Shown: positions 21,677 through 32,429 of the stretch, one piece after another
How positions within the stretch are numbered: the stretch's first letter is position 1
How the letters are laid out: each line of letters opens with the position of its first letter
NCBI GenBank assembly: GCA_030704615.1
Contig: CM060732.1
Coordinates: forward strand, 60,679,053-60,743,052
Reading direction: 5' to 3'
Source: Takakia lepidozioides
Lineage: Eukaryota > Streptophyta > Takakiopsida > Takakiales > Takakiaceae
Length of the DNA: 64,000 nucleotides
Program-made: the position numbers and the translations under genes
The notes under the pieces: model-generated
The model's input: only the letters and a program-made list of their open reading frames with translations
Databases searched by the model: none
Told to the model about the DNA's origin: nothing

Positions 21677-24436
21677 TTAGCTTGATGGAAGTCGACTCTG
21701 TAGTATTTGTTGCCCTACGTACCTGCCGCACCCAAGTAAAGGCTTAGGGCCATCAAGCAAACGTAGTGGCCACGACGCTTTACAGTCCAGACTCCCAAGT
21801 GCTAGTTTTAGAATATACTCTTATCTATCGAACCATATAAATTCCACACTTGTTTCCAAACGCTTTATATGTGTTATGCAAATCTTATTTACTCATTGAA
21901 GAGATAGATTGAACGACGTACTGAGTTTGATTCTGAGTACTCGTAGATCTAACAAAGAGGAGGGAAGAAGTCTGACCTCCCGAGCATCATCACAGTCGCT
22001 TGTGGGTTTGTCCCAGGTGAAGCGTTGAAAGTGGATCCGTCGACTACGCGTAAACCATGGACTCCCTGAACTTGATAGCCGCTATTAACGACAGATCCTA
22101 CCTGGCAACCCCCATGGTAGTGCCAAATCGTTGTCACTGTGTCACGGCACCACTCTCCGAGTAGCTCTGGATCTTGTGTCTCTGGGATCAGGTTTCCAAT
22201 CAATCCTACGTTGGTGAGGATGGAGTCAGGGAGGACATGGTATGTGAAATTTTCCAGTGCCGGCGATTTGAGGACCCGCTGTACAACCCTAGTTCCCTCG
22301 ATGCAGCTGAACAGATCTTCAGGCGCAGAGAAATAGTTAAAGCGAACATTGGGGTTGTCGTTGACGTTAGTAGTGTTGAGGGTGAGCGCCCCTCTTGAGA
22401 CAGGTCCATCCACCTTTTCGAGAATTATGCCAGCCTGGCCCAGTTCTTTCTGCACATCATCTGGCAAACGTCTCACTGCCGCGGTAAAGCTCTCAACAAG
22501 ATCTTCACTCCGAAGAGCAGGAGCAAGCATGCTGAGCGATCCAACCTGGGCGAAGCTGGATTGACTGCCACTCGCAGTCTCTATAAAACTATTAAAACTA
22601 GTGATCCCCACCGCCGATATCAGTGATACCTCCACTGGATTTGGAGAAGGCACATAAACGGCATTCGTGGGGTTGTCAGCCATGCCCTGTCCTACACCTG
22701 TCAGATTCAGAATGACAGGGATACCGAGACTCTGAAGGTCCTCCGCATTCCCAATTCCACTCAGCATTAGTAGCTGCGGGCTACCCAGAGCTCCGGCTGC
22801 CAAGATGATTTCGTTGCCAAATATTTCTTGACGAAGATTTGCCTGGTGCTGGATCCCCAAACTGTCTTTGTAGATTACTCCGATTGCGGTTGGTCCATTT
22901 GGTCCTGCAGGCACATGTACATGTATACATGATAGAAATGGATCGGACTCTCATGAGGAATTCATACAAGCGATTAGTCAATTCTTTCGCCATTTATATC
23001 TGTGAACACTCAATTCCTACATCTTATGTCAAAGCTGTAAACGAATGTTCACTCGAACCTATATATAAAAATTCAATGCAGTTTTACCACATTCTTGTAC
23101 ATGTTGACAATTGCTTCAGGAAAAGGTCACTGAATGTTGGCCAGCAGCTTACATCATGCATCCTTATAATCAAGTGGATGGCTAAAAGATCAACGATAGG
23201 TCGTTGCTCAAGGGTCACGCTACATAGTACGCATGCATCCTTATATATGCATATGAGCATATGTGAGAGTTAGATTCAGATCAATAGATCATCAAGATCT
23301 ACAGGGCTGAACTCAACTAGAACAAATCTAAGCCAGTTGTTCAAAGAGATGCACCTGTGTCAAAGACAATTTTCTGCACAGTGGCATAGATAAGAACCGT
23401 AAGGTTCTGGGGGTTAGCGTATGTAAGGAGATCAGCTGCTGTGTGACGTAAACCGTGCTTATCGAAGATGGAACCTCCCACCTTGGTGCCTATTAAGTGA
23501 GCATAAGTATTTCCGTTGTCCGGGCTCACACCACTTTCCAGGAGAGCACTCTTGACTGCAGATTGCCATTGCCTCAATCTTGGAATAGATGCAACCACTG
23601 CCTCCACCCATGCAAATGAAGAATTCACGAGGCCTTCATTCCAACCAACATTCTGGACATAGTCTCTGCTGGCACGGCTGTAAAAGCCTGCATTGATCGC
23701 AGATCCACCACCAAGCACACGAGCGCGTCTGTTAAGCACTCCATCCTCCGATTGGAAGTTTTGCACTGGCGAGTCGTCGGCTTCTCCAAGGTTGACAATC
23801 AAGCTGCCAAAATTAGTGATGTTCTCGATGTCAGGGTTACCATATGGTATCCCTCCTCGTTCCAGAAGCAGCACAGAAAAATTCTGAGACAGGGTCGCTG
23901 CAAGCGGACAACCTGCTGTGCCTCCACCGACAACGATATAATCGTATGCGCTTGAAAAAATGGCGGAATTGGTAGCATTATTGAAGTATATTGCAGATAT
24001 GTTAACACCTGCAGCACGAGTCCGAACGAGCGAAAATCAAGGATCTTGAACTGATCACTGCTCCACTGTTATATACTAAAACCACCGAGTACAGCAAAGA
24101 CGTATGTCGATCATAAGAAGATATCTAGCATGAATAAATCTAGTATGTTATTCATGAAGGAGAACTTTCTGTGGCGTCTGAATCGGTGTACCTTAGATAG
24201 ACTCATCAAAAGCAGATGACGGAAAGCTTCGATTTAAAGAGAAATACCTCGAAGCAGTTGTATATGAGGCAGCACTGCACAATATCAACTACGTCTCAGA
24301 AAGCATATGAATTACCTGAAGCGCAGGGGAAAAGCGCATGGCAGAAAAATAGCACTTCTAACACCATCCACCATTGCCTCCCTAGCTGCTTGCTTTGCAT
24401 GGTCCTCTTTACGACGCTCGTCAGTCGCCTCTCCAT
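21677..24436 (-). CDS. GMC oxidoreductase, HOTHEAD/mandelonitrile-lyase-like (gene A)
   Basis: Four exons on the minus strand: 24436-24316, 24008-23355, 22904-21977 and 21722-21677, total 1749 bp, 582 residues, phases 1/1/2. Exon 1 encodes a signal peptide (MERRLTSVV... VLFFCHALFPCAS). Then come the FAD-binding GGGTAGCPLAATLS, GMC signature 1 (ARVLGGGSAINAGFYSRAS), signature 2 (AGALGSPQLLMLSG), the catalytic-histidine motif IWHYHGGC, the GTNPQAT motif and the tail RYVGQQILQSRL. The family covers fatty-acid omega-hydroxy dehydrogenases of cutin synthesis (HOTHEAD) and hydroxynitrile lyases. All active-site residues expected for an oxidoreductase are present, so it is probably a secreted or endomembrane flavoenzyme. 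It is divergently paired with gene B. Confidence 0.93.
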
Positions 24437-25479
24437 CTCGAAGTTAACAATCTCAGACCTACCTTTAGAGCTCTAGCCGGCTTTAATGAACTGCACTACG
24501 AAGACTTATGAAGTACACCAGCGCTCGAGCCAAAATAGAAAGATCTGTCCAGATTGATCAGCTCGTTTACCTAGTGCGCCTCAACCGGCTACACCCCCAG
24601 CATCGAGATCCACGCTGCCATGGCAGATCACCATCTCTATCTAGCACACCCTCCTCTAAAACGCAGTGGAGAAAATCTGAGAGAAATCAAGAACAGAAAG
24701 ACAATCTGAGGGGAAGGATGAAATCTGAAGAGTACGCGTTCTCATAACACGTTCCCAACACACACCGCGGGCGCGGGGCAGTGACAGCTACTGTGATGTG
24801 ACCGCGCCCATTTTTCCCGCCCTGCATTTCAACTGTGGCCTCCAACGTCCGTCTACATTCGTCCACTCCGTCGGTTAAGTTTGCCGAATAGCCGACGTCT
24901 GTCCACTGAAATCATAGCCTGTCCGTCCAAGTCCGTCGACGTTACACCGAACGGACTGCAGGTTTCCGAGATGAAGGTGCATGATCGCAAATGGAGAGCT
25001 GTCTTGTTGCACATTGTGCGAACTATGGCAAGAGATTTTTCAAGTCATGCAGATCTAAGTTTGATAATTTTTGTTTCACATTTCATGTAACTCGTTCGGA
25101 TCTGTAATATTCTGCGAGAGAGTTGAGAAAGAGACACATATGTCAACTAGTCGTAAAGAAACAGGGTGTAATCCTAAGGTTACCTGCGTGCAGCCCTGCA
25201 TTATCTGTAGTATCTGAGGATACAGGCAGCAATGGAATATATGTGATGATTGGCACAGAGGTGATAGAAGTTATCATTCATGAAGTGATGCGGCGGATCT
25301 AAGTTTGTAGAATTTGTTTCACATTTTGTAACTCGTTAGGATATATACTGCGAGAGAGTTGAGAGACAGAGACATATTAAACTAGTCGCGTAGAAGAAAG
25401 AGGGTGTAATCCTAAGGGTACCCTGCGTGCATTGGTTGTAAGATCTGAGGATACGGCCAGTATAAGGCCCGAAGCAGCA
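24437..25479. promoter_or_regulatory. Shared divergent promoter region of the GMC pair
   Basis: About 1.04 kb separates the two start codons (24436 minus, 25480 plus). It carries a direct repeat of about 185 bp (25052-25235 and 25296-25484) that ends over the start codon of gene B. A TATA-like ATATATAC is seen at 25341-25348 in the second copy only. A cluster of GTCCGTC/GTCCACT words lies at 24840-24960. The arrangement would allow coordinated expression of both genes; that is inference. Confidence 0.5.
25052..25235 (+). repeat. Promoter module, copy 1
   Basis: GATCTAAGTTTG ... CTGCGAGAGAGTTGAGA ... GGGTGTAATCCTAAGG ... TGCGTGCA ... GAGGATAC ... AGCAATG appears here, at 25296-25484 and, for its last third only, at 25688-25745 inside intron 1 of gene B. 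Copy 1 has AATATTC where copy 2 has the TATA-like ATATATAC. Confidence 0.85.
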
Positions 25480-25484
25480 ATGCA
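25296..25484 (+). repeat. Promoter module, copy 2 (contains the gene B start codon)
   Basis: Same module as at 25052-25235, about 80% identical by eye. It contains the likely TATA box (25341-25348) and ends in AGCAATGCA over the ATG at 25480. Confidence 0.85.
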
Positions 25485-28440
25485 GGAAGACAGCGTTTAT
25501 GCGAAGATTGCCAAGAGCTGGTCATCAGCCCCGTCTAGATCTTACAGCACTTGGTTGATGTGCATGGCCATTTCCTTACTGCTCTTATCTTGCAGTGCTG
25601 AAGGTGCTGGTTCTTTCTGTGTTAAATTATATTCACATGTGACTATAATTTATCTATTTATTCCTGTGGTCATGCAGAACGTTGACACCTGCGTGCAGCC
25701 CTGTACTGGTTGTAAGATCTCAGGATACAGTGCTCAGCAATGGAAGAAAGGGGTTGACAGTAGCTTCCAATTTTCCTATAGTCGTATAAATAAGATCGCG
25801 TACCTGTAACTTACGTCGTGATTCCGGCATGCGCGCACCATGAGTGAAACTCGTACACATCATATTGATCATCAGAAGCTGATATATAACAGTTGACATC
25901 TTCCTTAATACATCAACTTGTACTGGAGCTTCACTTCATTTTCATGGATCATAAGTCGCAGGTCATCGCATGTTAGGAGGAAGGACTTGATCTCGAGATA
26001 GTCTTAAAGACTGGTAGAGAACGGAGCTCTAAAGAATGTTCAATGATTCATGGAGATCTCCTTGAAAATTTCATGGATTCATAATATCTCAAGCAGCGAG
26101 CAGAAAGAGTTCTGATGTCTTTTATAAGCTCTAGCAAGTGGAACACACAGTGATCCTGAAAAATGAATAAAGGACTCATATACACCAGAAGTGCATGTGC
26201 AGATCCACGTTACTCCTTCGTTTATAATGCCACCGATGCACCTTTGACGAGTGAGTATGACTACATTATCATTGGTGGTGGCACAGCAGGCTGTCCCCTC
26301 GCAGCCACTCTGTCCTCGGAGTTTTCTGTTCTGCTCTTGGAACGTGGAGGGACGCCGTATGGAGATCCTTACATTGAGAGAATAGAAAACTTCAGACAAA
26401 ATCTTTTAAGAACAGGTGATGATACTTTACCTACCCAGGCATTTATTTCAGAGGATGGAGTTCACAATCAACGAGCAAGAGTTCTTGGTGGTGGCAGCTC
26501 TCTGAATGCAGGTTTCTATACTCGTGCGAGTCGAGCTTATGTGAGAAGTGTTGGATGGGACGAAGAACTCGTGGGTGAATCGTACAGATGGGTGGAAAAT
26601 GTTGTGGCAGGTTTCCCGGTATTGGGAGCCTGGCAAATAGCTGTAAGAAAAGGGCTTGTAGAAGTAGGCATCCGACCGTATAATGGAGATACATATGATC
26701 ACATGAATGGTACTCAGGTCGGTGGGTCCATCTTTGACCACTCTGGACGCAGGCATACTGCTGCAGATCTTCTGCAGTATGCCAAACCTGATAATATTAC
26801 CGTCCTCATATATGCAAATGTCCAGCGCATTCTATTCGATTCATCAGGTATTGATTCATTGCCTTTCAGGACGTCGACAAGCCATAGGATTATCGGATCT
26901 TACCTTATGATTGTAACCGTGATTCTAGTCATAAACTAGAGATCAAATGAGCTATTTAATTTGATCGTGCACAACATGGGAGTCACTGGACCTGCGGGTA
27001 TCTTTAATAATAATGTACAGATCTATGTATATGTACATACATCCTTTACTACATCTGAAGTATGTATGGAAAGCGATACACGGATACATTCTAACATGAT
27101 CTAGATGTGGCATGTGCACAGCTGGCATATGCATATGTAACATTGTCTGATGTACATGTCGTGACAGGAAGCAGTATTGACTCTCCACGAGCATATGGCG
27201 TAGTCTACATAGATCGAAACGGCATTCAGCATCATGTAAATTTGACACAAAGGGATGGAAGTGAGGTGATAGTCTCAGCAGGAGCGTTGGGGAGTCCACA
27301 GCTACTGATGTTGAGTGGAGTTGGGCCTGCCAATGACCTTGCTTACTTAAACATTCCAATTGTTGTTGCCCAGCCCAATGTAGGACGAGGCATGCGGGAT
27401 AATCCCATGAACGAGATTAATGTGCCCTTACTACAGACGGTGGAGTACTCCTTAATACAGGATGCTGGAATTCCAAGTTCCTTTGGGAGCTGTATTGAGG
27501 CAGCCAGTAGAAATGCAAGCACGTTGATGTTCAATATCAGCGTACCTTTACCATTGGTCACAAAGACTCCATGCGATGGAGCTGGCGCAATACTGGTCCC
27601 CGGTGCAACTACCACCCGGGCCGTGGTCAACTGGGGCTCACTTCTACAAAAGGTGAATGGCCCTCTATCAACCGGATGGTTGAGGCTCAAAAACACTAAC
27701 GTCAAAGACAATCCCATCGTGCGATTCAATTATTACTCTGAACCAGCAGATATTTTTGCTTGTGTGGAGGGAATGAGGACCATAGAGGATATTCTCTACT
27801 CCCAATCTATGTCAAATCTTGTGGGAGATATTTGCTTACCTGAAGTCATGCGATTCAGTGGTCTACCTGCATATCGGGGGAACCTGCTTGAGATTGCGGC
27901 TTTTTGTCGGGAAAGAGTCCAAACTATCTGGCAATATCATGGAGGATGTTTGGTGGGGGACGTCGTAGATCCAGCTTATCGTGTGTTGGGGGTCAAAGCT
28001 CTGCGTGTTGTTGATGGATCCACATTTACGTTCTCACCAGGCACCAGTCCACAAGCTACTGTTATGATGCTTGGGAGGTATTGAATTCCAATCCCTGTAG
28101 CTGCCTACTGCTTGTGTATTCTGTGTAATAATCTTTAAATTTTATAATACCTAGGTTAATCTGTCCAAGTTGGTGACGTCAAGTGATAACCATAGTTCAT
28201 CTGTCCAAGGGCAATACATGTGAAATATACTCCGCATACATGTCCTGCGAGTTCTAACAAATCTTAGGACTGCCAAGTTTGGACTTCTCCTGGAGGTACG
28301 GGGATACCTCAAAAACTTGTACTTCCGTGGATATTATAAACAAGTGAGAAACAAGTGTTGCCGAAGTCACAGATAGAGATCCCGACGTGTGTTGTGCACA
28401 CAGGTATGTTGGAGTACAAATGCTAAGGGAACGGCTCTGA
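25480..28440 (+). CDS. GMC oxidoreductase, HOTHEAD-like (gene B)
   Basis: Four exons: 25480-25603 (or 25609), 26203-26847, 27168-28077 and 28404-28440, about 571 residues. Intron positions and phases (1/1/2) match gene A. Exon 1 encodes a signal peptide (MCMAISLLLLSCSAE). Motifs: GGGTAGCPLAATLS, ARVLGGGSSLNAGFYTRAS, AGALGSPQLLMLSG, IWQYHGGC and GTSPQAT. The short last exon gives RYVGVQMLRERL and ends at TGA 28438-28440; without it the protein would stop right after MMLGRY. Two differences from the family norm stand out: Q instead of H in IWHYHGG, and S instead of the active-site N in GTNPQAT. The FAD site is intact. It may be an enzyme with altered chemistry or one under relaxed selection. 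Confidence 0.92.
25688..25745 (+). repeat. Promoter module, partial copy 3 in intron 1
   Basis: CCTGCGTGCAGCCCTG ... GTTGTAAGATCT.AGGATAC ... AGCAATGGA repeats the last ~55 bp of the module seen upstream of gene B, here within the first intron. Confidence 0.75.
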
Positions 28441-28459
28441 CAGCGGACCTCGTGTCTTC

Positions 28460-28768
28460 TGTATGGGGGCTATCCAAGCCCCATCCAAGCTACTTCCTGA
28501 TTATCTTGACCACTACATTTCGGAAATGTAACTAGTCCTCCACATTGTCAAGGTTTGGAGTCACTTACTTCGGATCAATTTTGGTAAATTCCAGTCGGGA
28601 CATGGGTAGTAAGAAAAAATATAGGATTGACCAACATAGTGAAAATTGGCTACAGATTTCAGAAACTTGGCTTCAAATCTACAAATTTCAGAAATTTCAG
28701 AAACTTGGCTACAACTTTTCTTGACTAAGTGTATTGGCCAAAGAGGCAAACCCCAGAGCTAATCCTTT
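28460..28768 (+). repeat. Direct repeat R1, left copy
   Basis: GGGGGCTATCCAAG ... TTGACCACTACATTTCGGA ... GGACATGGGTAGTAAGAAAA ... AAAGAGGCAAACCCCAGAGC is shared with 33148-33385 in the same orientation. It starts about 20 bp after the stop codon of GMC gene B. The two copies bracket the inverted segment at 29-33 kb. The family is unknown; no clear TG...CA ends. Confidence 0.8.
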
Positions 28769-28932
28769 AGTGCACATGTCTATCAAATTACATATGCATG
28801 TCTATCAATTACGAAAAGAAGAATGTCTCCTTTGTAAGCCTCCATGGCTCTTTGCCAAGCTTATTTTTTCCTTGCCAATTGATCCAGGCCCCGGCTTTGT
28901 TCCCTTTTCCACCAACCCCACTCCCCCCACCG

Positions 28933-28949
28933 AAAAAAAAAAAAAAAAA
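28933..28949 (+). repeat. Poly-A run
   Basis: Seventeen A in a row after a CCCCACC stretch. No element was found attached to it. Confidence 0.9.
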
Positions 28950-29559
28950 GGAAAGGGCCAGGAGGCATGATGGAAAGAATTAGTGATGAACAAAAGGATT
29001 GAATTTTTCCTCTGAAAGTGGCCTTGGCCTGTATATAAGTAATCATATGTTAGGGCACCATATTGTTGTATGGTCTGATGATACACATAGAAATGAGCAT
29101 TATTTCAACCATTCCTTCACCTCTTTATATATTAACTTAAAAGCTGTTTATAATCCATAAATGTTTTTTGAAGAAAAATGTTAGTTTTTCTTACTACTCC
29201 CCAGGCTTATCCAGGGTTGAGGGACTACCTTATCTTACAGTATGTGCTATGACTAATCTCCTTTATAACTGGGCAAGACTTTTCTTGCATCTAGTAAAGA
29301 CCTGCTTGAATTTGCTGTTTGTTTGACACTACTCCTAAGGCGGGTGAACAGATTCACATCTTTTCCCTGGACAGAAGGCTGTACTTGCACTTTACTTGAG
29401 CCCCCGGACCCTGGACAAGCTTATCAAACGCAAGAAAGCTCTCTGCCCAGGTGAAGACTTTACCTCTTACATGCTGATCTAAAGCCGAGATAGTGTCAGT
29501 AGTACATGTGTCGGAGGGTTGTGGATGCAAATACTCACACCCATTCCTCGTCAAGAAAT

Positions 29560-30578
29560 GAAATGAAATGAAATGGTACTTTATAACGTCCGCGGAAAGC
29601 TCATAGAGCTCATGGGACAAAAATGGAAACATGAGAGAGGAACAAGTCCAGAAACCACAATTAATGTTCTAGCGAATGTCGAAGGGTTAAGGCCTCGTGC
29701 AGGTAGGCTGCCAAGCATTTTTTATCCTCATAGTGGAAGACATGATCAGTGAGAGTTTGGGTTCCACTGAATAAACAGTGGCATCTCCCACGGATCTCGT
29801 AGTATAGAGGGCAGTAGAAGAAGAAGTGTTCTTCAGTTTCGATTTCCTGGCTGCGCCCTATGCAAGCTGGACATAGGCGGTCCTCCCGTTGCAGGTTTTC
29901 CCATCTGCCAGTCTCTATCCGTAGGTTGTGGGAACCCACCCTGAACCGCCCCAATGCCCTCAGGAGGGAAGGAGATAAGGATGCTGAAAGGTAATTTGGT
30001 CTCAAGATGCTATTGTCGCGGAGCACCAAGAATGTCTCTCGATAGAAGTGGAGCTTTGTTGTGAGATTGGGTAGCTTCCAAGTTCTCTGGACATGTAATT
30101 CCATAAGCTCTCTCCTAATGAGTCTGTTGCGGTCATGTCTGGACGTGATGTCCACCTCATCTGGATTCATTAGTAATAGGAAAGCAGTAGAAAGTCCGTT
30201 ACGTTGAAATAAACTGTCCACTCGAGCATACCAGGAGTTCCTGAAACCTGCAGCTTTGAGCCTCATAGATGTTGTGAGGGCCCTTGCCACGAGCCCTTTG
30301 GGTGGAAGGGCCTGTAATCTATGGAGAAAGATTGTAAGCCGGAAGAGGGCCTCGGATTGCAATGGTACACATGCGAACTCTGCCCCTAGGATCTGAGATG
30401 GAGTTGTGCTCCTGGCGCCAAGCATTGCTTGGAGAAAAGATGACTGTAATGGCTCCAAATTCTTTTCCCACCAGGAGACAGGGACACCAGGTGCCCAGAA
30501 CTCACAACCATAGATGGTAGCAGGGCTGACGACAGTGTCAAACAGCCACTTGGGTAGCGTCTCGCATGGATTCTGTCC
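29560..30578 (-). mobile_element. LINE (non-LTR retrotransposon) 3' end, ORF2 C-terminus
   Basis: On the minus strand one frame is open from 30578 to the stop at 29661, about 305 codons. It encodes the region after the reverse transcriptase fingers (WLFDTVVSPATIYGCEFWAP), the thumb-like part (FLQAMLGARSTTPSQILGAE) and the C-terminal zinc motif (CPACIGRSQEIETEEHFFFYCP), typical of plant LINE ORF2. The 3' UTR ends in an (ATTTC)n-type tail at about 29566-29580 after GCGGACGTTATAAAGTACC. It is 5'-truncated, as usual for LINE copies. A sister 3' end lies at 48190-48475. Confidence 0.85.
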
Positions 30579-30769
30579 TCAAAATAACTCGACCTGATAC
30601 ACCAAATTCTATCCAAAACTGTAATTGTACTGCTTACAAGTTGAGCCCTTTAATTATAGTGGGAGGCTAACCTCTTTCAAAGTAACATATGAGGGGATGA
30701 GCACAAGGCTCATGGGACACTAGCCAGGGAAGGGGAGAAGATTATACAACACATACAACAAGGTAGCAG

Positions 30770-30822
30770 GATTTGAGGAGCCCGGAATCACAAGCCAACT
30801 GAGCTACCGAATGGTGGTTGTA
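30770..30822 (-). repeat. tRNA-like segment, right-arm copy
   Basis: Reverse complement reads ATTCGGTAGCTCAGTTGG, then GGGCTCCTCAAATCCTGC. It is the same degenerate A-box/B-box pair as at 8022-8095, slightly closer to a tRNA here. Confidence 0.35.
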
Positions 30823-31031
30823 AATTTATTTCTATCAACATTCGAAGTTGCACAAGCTATCATCTGCAGCCCTGGCATCCAGGATTCAATCCAGCTGGCA
30901 CAACAGATTTATAAACATACCAACGTTTCTAAAGGATTTTTTAAAGAGTCTAGAGAACTAAGCCTAGCTTGGATCGATCTACCTTTCTACTTCTTTCCAC
31001 GGTGGCTATGGCAACAAACAGATTGAAATTA

Positions 31032-31889
31032 TTACATATCCCCAAAGGCTATGGGGAATTTGGGTTCCAGATAGATTTGGCTGCGAATCACCTTCCCATT
31101 CATTTCAAACCCCGGAGCAATCATGAATCCCACTTTGTTCACGAACATCTTGTCTCCTGTGGAAGCATCTTCATCTTCGAGGTCAAGTTCATAAGGCTTA
31201 GCATCCATAGTGTCTTGATTGAATGGAACCAACCTTTGGACGCGGAAAAGGGTTGGAGCATGTCCCATAGATCTGAATATGATCCTAGAAATAAGCCACA
31301 CCTGCTTGGTAGTGTCCAAGAGAGCAGCTATGAGGTGCTTGGGCCAATGACTTGCTAAGCCTAGTTCTGTTCGGCACAATTCTAGCTTCTCTTGGAAAAA
31401 CAGGTGGAACTCTGGGTCGTATGCTCGGTGTTGGGGATCGATAGCAGACCTAGTCCAAAATGTTAAGAGGGGCATCTCCAAGTTATGTGTTGAGTTGCAA
31501 ACTTTGTCAAAGTCTTGAAAGAGGATGTTGTTGACGTATGCTGTCACTCCATACACGAGGTTTTGGGGCCGTGCAAACGATGCCAGGGGCATAATACTGT
31601 GCAAAATATCGCCCAAATTCCTTGTTTCTCCATCCACGGAACTCTTTTGAGCCTCTTCCACCAAGAGTTGGGAGAAGTTCACCACAGAAGCTCGCATGAT
31701 ATCCACAAGAAAAAGGACCTCAATAGGTACTATAGCACCTTGAAACCCAGCTGCCCGCTGCTCACCCTCCCCAAGCCCTGAGTAATCTCTCTTTGGTCCC
31801 CCAATATTGCGATCGTAAGATTTCCAATCCTGCTGTCGGGTCCTCTGCGTCCGGTTGATTGCCCAACCTTTTCCAATCGAAGCCTCCAT
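31032..31889 (-). CDS. GIL1/DUF641-like protein (intact copy)
   Basis: Single exon, 285 residues, ATG at 31887-31889 (MEASIGKGWAINRTQRTRQ), stop at 31032. A central block (VNFSQLLVEEAQKSS ... LVYGVTAYVNNILFQDFD) and a C-terminal block (LIAALLDTTKQVWLISRIIF, APTLFRVQR, VGFMIAPGFE, SQIYLEPK) follow the order of the plant GIL1/IRK-interacting (DUF641) family. There the equivalent parts read FLEMAKRVWLLHCLAFSF, a FQVRRG-like motif and VPGF...IQ.VYL. The protein is shorter than usual (family roughly 400-500) and lacks the N-terminal coiled-coil. GIL1 acts in light-dependent gravitropism; no role is claimed here. It sits in a duplicated, transposon-bearing segment, so it may be a duplicate without function. 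Confidence 0.6.
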   Translation of the reverse strand: MEASIGKGWAINRTQRTRQQDWKSYDRNIGGPKRDYSGLGEGEQRAAGFQGAIVPIEVLFLVDIMRASVVNFSQLLVEEAQKSSVDGETRNLGDILHSIMPLASFARPQNLVYGVTAYVNNILFQDFDKVCNSTHNLEMPLLTFWTRSAIDPQHRAYDPEFHLFFQEKLELCRTELGLASHWPKHLIAALLDTTKQVWLISRIIFRSMGHAPTLFRVQRLVPFNQDTMDAKPYELDLEDEDASTGDKMFVNKVGFMIAPGFEMNGKVIRSQIYLEPKFPIAFGDM

Positions 31890-31904
31890 GACGATGATCT
31901 CAGC

Positions 31905-32095
31905 GCCAATCGTGTGCAAACTCTACTACGAGGACTTCTCTCCTTCTGAATCTCTCAGCAAATGTCGAGATGAGCAAACCTTCAGATCGCTAGAATTAAT
32001 GCGAATCGTGTGTACACTCTGCTACGAAGAATTCTCTCCTTCTGAATCCCTCATCAAACGTCGAGAAGAGCAAAACTTTAGATCACGAGACTCGA
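31905..32095 (-). repeat. Doubled leader of the GIL1-like gene, right arm
   Basis: Two ~94-bp units with TTCTCTCCTTCTGAATC and AGACTCGATATA-type ends, matching 6849-7036 in reverse complement. Confidence 0.8.
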
Positions 32096-32103
32096 TATAT
32101 ATA
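32094..32103 (-). promoter_or_regulatory. TATA-like box of the GIL1-like gene
   Basis: On the minus strand TATATATATC lies about 205 bp before the ATG at 31889, just ahead of the doubled leader. The position would suit a core promoter. Inference only. Confidence 0.4.
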
Positions 32104-32429
32104 GTGCAGAGTGGCGTGCGATGCTTTTCCTTCTTTTCTTCCTCTCTTCTATTTTTACCCAACCTTTTTCTTTTTCCTAATGAACTTTATCTTTTTCCTA
32201 ATTTTTCCTTTTTCCAATTTCTCGGCTTCTATTTTCACCCAACCTTTGTCTTTTCACTGGACGTTAAGCAAACTTTACTTTATCTTTGTACAAGACATTG
32301 GATAAATGATAATAGGTTGAGGGTTTGATAATCTGTTTGTGGATGAATGACGTCGTTTACTTTTATGAGCTCCTGAAAAACAAAACATTCCTAGAAGCTA
32401 AGTTCTGGAAGCATTTTATGACAGAGAGG

